A stretch of 10,298 nucleotides of DNA from JALOAP01 sp964632355. GTDB taxonomy: Bacteria > Chloroflexota > Dehalococcoidia > Tepidiformales > Tepidiformaceae. The stretch spans positions 1-10,298 of the forward strand of contig CAZWBW010000098.1 of assembly GCA_964632355.1 (NCBI GenBank). The letters run 5' to 3'. Below the pieces are notes generated by a model. The model had not been told where the DNA came from, did no database searches, and saw only the letters and a program-made list of their open reading frames with translations. Of the stretch, positions 6,153 through 10,298 are shown in pieces (within the stretch, counting starts at the first letter, position 1; each line of letters begins with the position of its first letter). A program made the position numbers and the translations under genes.

Positions 6153-9100
6153 GTGAGGGACATTGTGGGCGGGCTTCGGCTGGCCCTTTGGCGAAGCACA
6201 ACGGGATGGGGCATGTTCGCGCTCCTCGGCGCGGGGATGCTGGTGGCCGCGACGCTGCTTGCGGCAGCGCCAATCTACGCCCGTGCCATGGCGGACCTCG
6301 GGCTCACGTTCGCAATCCGGGACGAGCTGGAGGGCCGCGACACCGTCCGGGTGGAATTCCGGCAGCAGCCGCTCGCGACGGACGAAGGCCGTGCGTTCGC
6401 GGAGACGGTCGAGCGGCGGATCGACGAGCGGGTGGGCTGGTTCCGGGAGGACGAATCGCGGCACATCCGCGTGGGGTGGTTCCCGGCGTACCTGCCGGGC
6501 GAAGCCGACCGCGCGGGCGCTCCGCTGGCGGAGCTGCAATCGCTCACCGGGTTCGAAGGGTATGTGCAACTGATCGATGGGCGGCTCCCGGAGCCGACGG
6601 GCCCGGGTGAGCCCATCGAGGTCGTGGTTTCGCCGACCGGGTTGCGGGCGCTGGGCGTTGAAGTCGGCGAGCCGTTCGAACTCCGGGAGCGGTTCACGAA
6701 CTGCGCACCGGAAATCTCGGAGGACCCCTTCCCGCCGCCCCCGCCGCCGTGCGACGTCGTGACCACGGTTTCGTTCGCGGAGCCGGCGGTCGTTGTAGGG
6801 GTGGTCGAACCACATGACGAATCGGACCCGTTCTGGGTTATCGGCGGTGCGCGGTATTTCGCGCCATACCCGGTGCGGATCGAGGGGTCGCCGCGGGCGG
6901 TCCCGATGCTGACGCGGGAAGAAACGATCCTCGGCGCGTTCGCGGAGCGGCACCCCGAGTACTTCGTGAGCCGGGCGTGGCACGTGTTCGCCGACGAGAC
7001 GGTGCTGACGCGAGCGAACTTCCAGCGGGCGCGGGATGACATCAGCGGGCTGTATCGGGAGCTCGAACCGTACGGAGTTCTCGCGTATAGCCCGCTGCGG
7101 GACACGCTGGAGGCGTTCGGGAACCGCGCGAGCTACGAGCAGACGCCGCTGGCGATCCTGCTGCTGCAGATCACCGGGATTGCGCTGTTTTACGTGGCGC
7201 TCATCTCCGCGGTAATCGTCGAGCGGCAAGCGGACGAGATCACGCTGTTGCGGGCACGGGGCGCAACGGTGCTGCAGGTGTGCGTGGTGTTCGGCGTGCA
7301 AGGCGCGATCCTCGGGGTGCCCGCACTGGTGCTCGGGCCGCTGGTCGCGGGGGCGTGCACCGCCGGGCTCGGGCTCGCGCCGGCATTCGAACCGGTGTCG
7401 AACGGCGATCTCATCCCGGTCGCCATTCTGCCGGTTTCGTACGCGCTGGCGGCGCTGGGCGTCATCCTGTCGGTGCTGGCGATGCTCATCCCGGTGGTTG
7501 TGTACGCGATGCGAAGCCAGCTGGCGCTGCGCCGGATGCAGGCGCGGCCGGCCGGGTCGTTCGTGCAGCGGTACTTCCTCGATGTCGCTCTGGGCGCGGG
7601 CGCGATCTTGCTGATCATCGAACTGCAGCAGCGGGATTCGGTGTTCGAACCCTCTGCGACGGGCGGCGTGACGAGCGACCCGCTCCTGCTCGCGTCACCG
7701 GCGCTGATCATCGCGGCGGCGTGCGCGATCGTGCTGCGGGTACAGCCGATCCTGTTGCGCGTGGCGGCGCGGGTCGCGTCGTGGCTGCGGGCACCGGTAC
7801 CGACGCTGAGCCTCTGGCAATTGGTTCGCAACCCGGGCCATTACACGCGGCTGATGCTGCTGCTCATGATGGCGATCGCGGTGGGGACGTTCGCCGCTTC
7901 GTACGCAACCACGGCAGACGCGTCGTACGAGGACCGGGCGAACTACGAGGCGGGCGCAGAGTACCGGGCGTATAGCGCGCGCGGCATGGGACCTTCGATG
8001 ACGGCGGCGGTACTCGAGGAGGAGGCATCGGCGCTGCGGGGGGTGGAGCGGGCATCGGCGGTGGTTCGAACAACCGCAGGCATCGCCACGCCGGGGGTGA
8101 GCAGCCAGCTTCTGCAAGTCCTCGGGATCGACACGCGTGTTGCGCCGGAGATGCTGTGGTACCGGGATGACTTCGCGGGGGGTGCACTGCCGGCGGTGCT
8201 CCAGGGTGCACGAGCACCCACGGCGGGCACGGGAATCGAACTGCCCGTGGACGCGGAGCGCATCCGGGTCTGGATTCGGCCGAGCGAGCCGATGGAGGGC
8301 CTGACGCTGCGGGCGGGGCTCCGCGATGCGAACGGGCGGTACCGGCGAGTCGTGGTCGGCGAAGCGTCGGCGGCGGAGGGGTGGCAACTGCTCGACGGGC
8401 CGATCGCGCAGGAGTTCGGACCGGCCATGGAGCCGCCGCTCTCCCTGGTGACGCTGACGTGGTCGGAGCCGCCGATGCGGACCACGGAGCGCTCGATGGC
8501 AATCGATGACATCAGCGTGGTGACGGCGGGCGGGCAGGAAGTCGTGCTGGAGGATTTCGAGCGACGGGCGCCGTGGACCGTGCTCCCGGACCGCGCGCCG
8601 ACCGTTGATTCGTTCGACTGGAGCCCCGAAGCGGCCCACAACGGAACGGCTGGCGGGCTGTTCTCGTTCAGGGCAGGGTCGTTCAGTGGGCCGCGAGGGT
8701 TGTACCTGAACACCTCGCTGACGCCGTTGCCGGCGGTGGTCAGCCGATCGTTCGTGGACGGGACTGGCATCGGGGCGGGGAGTACCACGATGCTGCAGGT
8801 AGGGGCGGATGCGCTCGTGCCCGTGCTTATCGTGGGCGTGTTCGATCTGCTGCCAACGACGCGGTCGGCGGAGGGACCGGTCGTGGTGATGGACCGGGAC
8901 GCGCTCATCGGGTGGGCGACCATCGTCAACACGTTCGGCGACGTGGACCTGCACGCGAACGAGGTCTGGTTCGACCTGGAGGAAGGCGCGGATATCGACG
9001 CGCTGGAGGGCGCGCTGCGGCGGCAGCCGTTCGGGTTCGATCGGTTCATCAGCCGGGCGGAGGAGTTGAAGCGGGTGGAGGAGAACCCGCTCATCACCGC

Positions 9101-9521
9101 GGGCGGGAGCGGAATCCTGGCGATAGCGTTCGTCGCGGTGCTGGGGTTGGTTGCGGCTGCGCTGCTTACGCAGCTGTTCTTCGCCGTTGCGCGCCGGCGG
9201 GTCGAACTGGCGGTGGTGCACACGCTGGGGATGAGCCGCGGGCAGGTTCTCGCGATGCTCGGCATCGAGTACGGAGTCGTGCTGGTGCTTGGGCTGGCGG
9301 CGGGCGTTGTAGTGGGGCTGGTGGTGAGCGGGGAGATGCTGTCGTTCCTGGAGGTCACCGCGAGGGGCGAACCGGTGGAGCCGCCGTTCGAGTTGCGAAC
9401 GCGGTGGGGGCTCATTGCGCTGGCGATGGGCGTGGTGGTGCTGGCGGGCGCGGCTGCGCTCGGCGCGATCGGGCGGGTGTTGCGCCGGTCGTCCGAAGGC
9501 GTGGTGCTGCGAACGGAGTAG
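6153..9521 (+). CDS. FtsX/MacB-like ABC permease P2 (1122 aa), paralogue of P1
   Basis: This is an ABC3-type integral membrane protein with the same plan as P1. Helices lie at about 19-41; 331-355, 372-408 and 427-452 (first FtsX core, VIVERQADEITLLRARGA at 354-371); 472-489, 509-528 and 565-584 (DPLLLASPAL at 509-518); and 985-1010, 1036-1062 and 1086-1107 (second core, RRVELAVVHTLGMSRGQVL at 1015-1033). The first outer domain has a six-proline run between Cys184 and Cys200. Residues about 700-850 look like a carbohydrate-binding-type beta-sandwich (IRVWIRP, GLTLRAGLRDANGRY, IDDISVV, VLEDFE). GTG 6153 was chosen because it aligns with Met1 of P1 without gaps: LRL/LRM at 8-10, IY at 41-42 and DLGL at 48-51 fall at the same positions. 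GTG 6165, preceded by GAGGGA, is the alternative and removes four residues. The reading frame stays open upstream to an ATG at 5955, but that extension overlaps P1 and has no family support. It has no adjacent ATPase of its own and probably uses A1 and A2 (inference). It ends three bases from the convergent anchored-protein gene. Confidence 0.92.
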   Translation: MRDIVGGLRLALWRSTTGWGMFALLGAGMLVAATLLAAAPIYARAMADLGLTFAIRDELEGRDTVRVEFRQQPLATDEGRAFAETVERRIDERVGWFREDESRHIRVGWFPAYLPGEADRAGAPLAELQSLTGFEGYVQLIDGRLPEPTGPGEPIEVVVSPTGLRALGVEVGEPFELRERFTNCAPEISEDPFPPPPPPCDVVTTVSFAEPAVVVGVVEPHDESDPFWVIGGARYFAPYPVRIEGSPRAVPMLTREETILGAFAERHPEYFVSRAWHVFADETVLTRANFQRARDDISGLYRELEPYGVLAYSPLRDTLEAFGNRASYEQTPLAILLLQITGIALFYVALISAVIVERQADEITLLRARGATVLQVCVVFGVQGAILGVPALVLGPLVAGACTAGLGLAPAFEPVSNGDLIPVAILPVSYALAALGVILSVLAMLIPVVVYAMRSQLALRRMQARPAGSFVQRYFLDVALGAGAILLIIELQQRDSVFEPSATGGVTSDPLLLASPALIIAAACAIVLRVQPILLRVAARVASWLRAPVPTLSLWQLVRNPGHYTRLMLLLMMAIAVGTFAASYATTADASYEDRANYEAGAEYRAYSARGMGPSMTAAVLEEEASALRGVERASAVVRTTAGIATPGVSSQLLQVLGIDTRVAPEMLWYRDDFAGGALPAVLQGARAPTAGTGIELPVDAERIRVWIRPSEPMEGLTLRAGLRDANGRYRRVVVGEASAAEGWQLLDGPIAQEFGPAMEPPLSLVTLTWSEPPMRTTERSMAIDDISVVTAGGQEVVLEDFERRAPWTVLPDRAPTVDSFDWSPEAAHNGTAGGLFSFRAGSFSGPRGLYLNTSLTPLPAVVSRSFVDGTGIGAGSTTMLQVGADALVPVLIVGVFDLLPTTRSAEGPVVVMDRDALIGWATIVNTFGDVDLHANEVWFDLEEGADIDALEGALRRQPFGFDRFISRAEELKRVEENPLITAGGSGILAIAFVAVLGLVAAALLTQLFFAVARRRVELAVVHTLGMSRGQVLAMLGIEYGVVLVLGLAAGVVVGLVVSGEMLSFLEVTARGEPVEPPFELRTRWGLIALAMGVVVLAGAAALGAIGRVLRRSSEGVVLRTE

Positions 9522-9524
9522 CGC

Positions 9525-10208
9525 TCAGCGCGGGTTGACCGGCAGTACGAGGAAGACCGCGCCCTGGTCGCGTTCGAGCAGGGCGATACGGTCGCCGGGC
9601 GCGACATCCGCGGCGGACCCGGGTTCGAGGCGGTAGACGACTGAGCCGGGCAGGAGCGTGACTGTCGCCGGTTCGGCGCCGGCATCGAGTGTGAGCGTGC
9701 TGCCGTCGGTGGCCTGCACGATGCCGGTGAGCACGAGCCGTTCGGCCGGGTCGGTGCTCGCTTCGTGGCCGGAAAAGCCGAGAGTAGACGCGGTGTCGGC
9801 GGTGTCGAGGACGACGACCGAGCGGATGGAAAAGTTCTGGACCTGGTTGTAGACGGCGATGACGTTGAGCCGGTCGCCGACCCTGATGTCCGCGGGTTCG
9901 ATGGGGCGGAGGACCTCGATGGATGCTCCTTCGAGCGCGACCTCGCGAAGGGTGTCGGTGGACTGTCCGGGAAGCGGGTCGGCCACGAGCACGGCCCGGG
10001 CGCCCTCCACGGTACGGACGGTAAAGCGCTCGACCGGCGAGGCAGCGAAGCCCTCGAACGGGGGTGCGGCAGGTGGGGCGTCACCCGGACGGGACTGGCG
10101 CGAGGCGATAATGACGGCGACGAGCAGGCCCGCAACGACGACGAGGAGGGCAAGGGCCGCGACAAGGCGACGTGGAACCTGCCGATACCGGGGAAGTGCG
10201 TGGGTCAT
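9525..10208 (-). CDS. membrane-anchored protein with two OB-like beta units, function unknown
   Basis: I do not recognise this 227-aa protein as a named family. It has a short basic N-terminus, one hydrophobic helix (about 14-36), a Pro/Ala-rich linker (40-56) and a beta-rich outer part, so it is probably an anchored envelope protein. No lipobox Cys is present; the protein has no Cys at all. The outer part seems to contain two related units: one at about 60-135, with IEVLRPIEPADIRVGDRLNV, and one at about 157-225, with VVYRLEPGSAADVAPGDRIA. Each ends with a 'potential-start strand, then Gly-Asp-Arg' pattern typical of small OB-like/DUF5666-like envelope domains. The ATG at 10208 places the basic residues before the helix; no clear SD is visible. 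It is convergent with P2 at a 3-nt distance, so the two genes may interfere at their ends. It could be an accessory of the exporter or unrelated. The coding call is strong and the domain call moderate. Confidence 0.85.
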   Translation of the reverse strand: MTHALPRYRQVPRRLVAALALLVVVAGLLVAVIIASRQSRPGDAPPAAPPFEGFAASPVERFTVRTVEGARAVLVADPLPGQSTDTLREVALEGASIEVLRPIEPADIRVGDRLNVIAVYNQVQNFSIRSVVVLDTADTASTLGFSGHEASTDPAERLVLTGIVQATDGSTLTLDAGAEPATVTLLPGSVVYRLEPGSAADVAPGDRIALLERDQGAVFLVLPVNPR

Positions 10209-10211
10209 GGT

Positions 10212-10245
10212 GTTCGCCGAGCGCCGATGATACGCGACGGCGAAC
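10212..10245. repeat. inverted repeat flanking the promoter of the anchored-protein gene
   Basis: GTTCGCCG (10212-10219) and CGGCGAAC (10238-10245) are perfect inverse complements separated by 18 nt. The -10 candidate TATCAT lies between them and the ATG begins four bases beyond, so it could be an operator or a leader structure. GTTCG and CGAAC strings are common in this genome, so chance is possible. Confidence 0.45.
10227..10232 (-). promoter_or_regulatory. -10 candidate for the anchored-protein gene
   Basis: The minus strand reads TATCAT, five of six matches to TATAAT and the most AT-rich hexamer in a GC-rich gap. It would give a leader of about 10-13 nt before the ATG at 10208. No -35 match is seen at 16-18 nt. 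Confidence 0.45.
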
Positions 10246-10269
10246 GAGTGTGGGAGCGGGCAAACGAAT

Positions 10270-10298
10270 GCGGAGCGCGGTTCGGCGACCGGCTCCGC
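10270..10298 (-). terminator. GC-rich stem-loop at window edge, possible terminator of an upstream gene
   Basis: GCGGAGC (10270-10276) pairs with GCTCCGC (10292-10298). CGGT (10278-10281) pairs with ACCG (10288-10291), leaving a one-base bulge and a six-base loop. On the minus strand the stem is followed by ATTCGTTTG, a weak T-rich tail, so it could end a gene lying beyond the window upstream of the anchored-protein gene. It touches the window end, so the context is missing. Confidence 0.35.

Noticed and set aside
4661..6610. 649-codon plus-strand open frame across P1 into P2
   Set aside because: It is the antisense of P1 joined to an out-of-frame reading of P2, is Glu/Gly/Arg-biased, and has no family features.
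9521..9531. GCGCT-C-AGCGC as a bidirectional terminator between P2 and the anchored-protein gene
   Set aside because: The stem is five pairs with a one-base loop (four pairs with a three-base loop), overlaps both stop codons and lacks a T-run; too small to call.
7943..10165. 740-codon minus-strand open frame across P2 and the anchored-protein gene
   Set aside because: Ser/Pro/Arg-rich antisense shadow that conflicts with two well-supported genes.

Overview
This is a high-GC (roughly two thirds G+C by eye), densely coding bacterial window. It carries a two-permease, two-ATPase ABC3/FtsX-type exporter locus beside the start of uvrA. No mobile elements, CRISPR arrays, tRNAs or rRNAs were seen. 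The taxon is an inference. The long FtsX-like permeases with a DPLLLA motif, the ATPase with an AbrB-like tail and a GAAC-N4-GTTC SOS box together suggest a Chloroflexota (Dehalococcoidia/Thermomicrobia-like) or deep actinobacterial lineage rather than a proteobacterium.

Layout. Bases 1-770 (minus) hold the N-terminal 256 codons of UvrA; the rest of the gene lies outside the window. The 118-bp gap at 771-888 carries a perfect SOS/LexA-type palindrome (852-869), weak -10 candidates and a small leader hairpin. Bases 889-6076 (minus) form a tight operon read right to left: a 1117-aa FtsX-like permease (P1, 2723-6076), a 302-aa ATPase with an AbrB-like tail (A1, 1818-2726) and a 309-aa ATPase with an acidic proline-rich tail (A2, 889-1818). 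The genes overlap by 4 nt and 1 nt. No convincing terminator separates the operon from uvrA, so read-through is possible.

The 76-bp divergent region 6077-6152 contains two mirror-image TAGGCT -10 candidates, which form an 8-bp inverted repeat, with a CCGAAC/GTTCGG dyad between them. From it a second permease, P2 (6153-9521, plus, GTG start, 1122 aa), is read in the opposite direction. P1 and P2 are paralogues that align without gaps over their first 50 or so residues. They share a ten-helix layout and an outer-domain insert resembling a carbohydrate-binding beta-sandwich. P2 is convergent, with a 3-nt gap, on a 227-aa membrane-anchored protein (9525-10208, minus) with two tandem OB-like beta units. 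The last 90 bases hold that gene's promoter candidate inside an 8-bp inverted repeat, and a strong GC-rich stem-loop at the window edge.

Working model (inference): P1 and P2 form a heterodimeric membrane core powered by the A1-A2 ATPase pair. Its outer domains may bind or release an extracellular or cell-envelope ligand, and the anchored protein may be an accessory. Substrate unknown.
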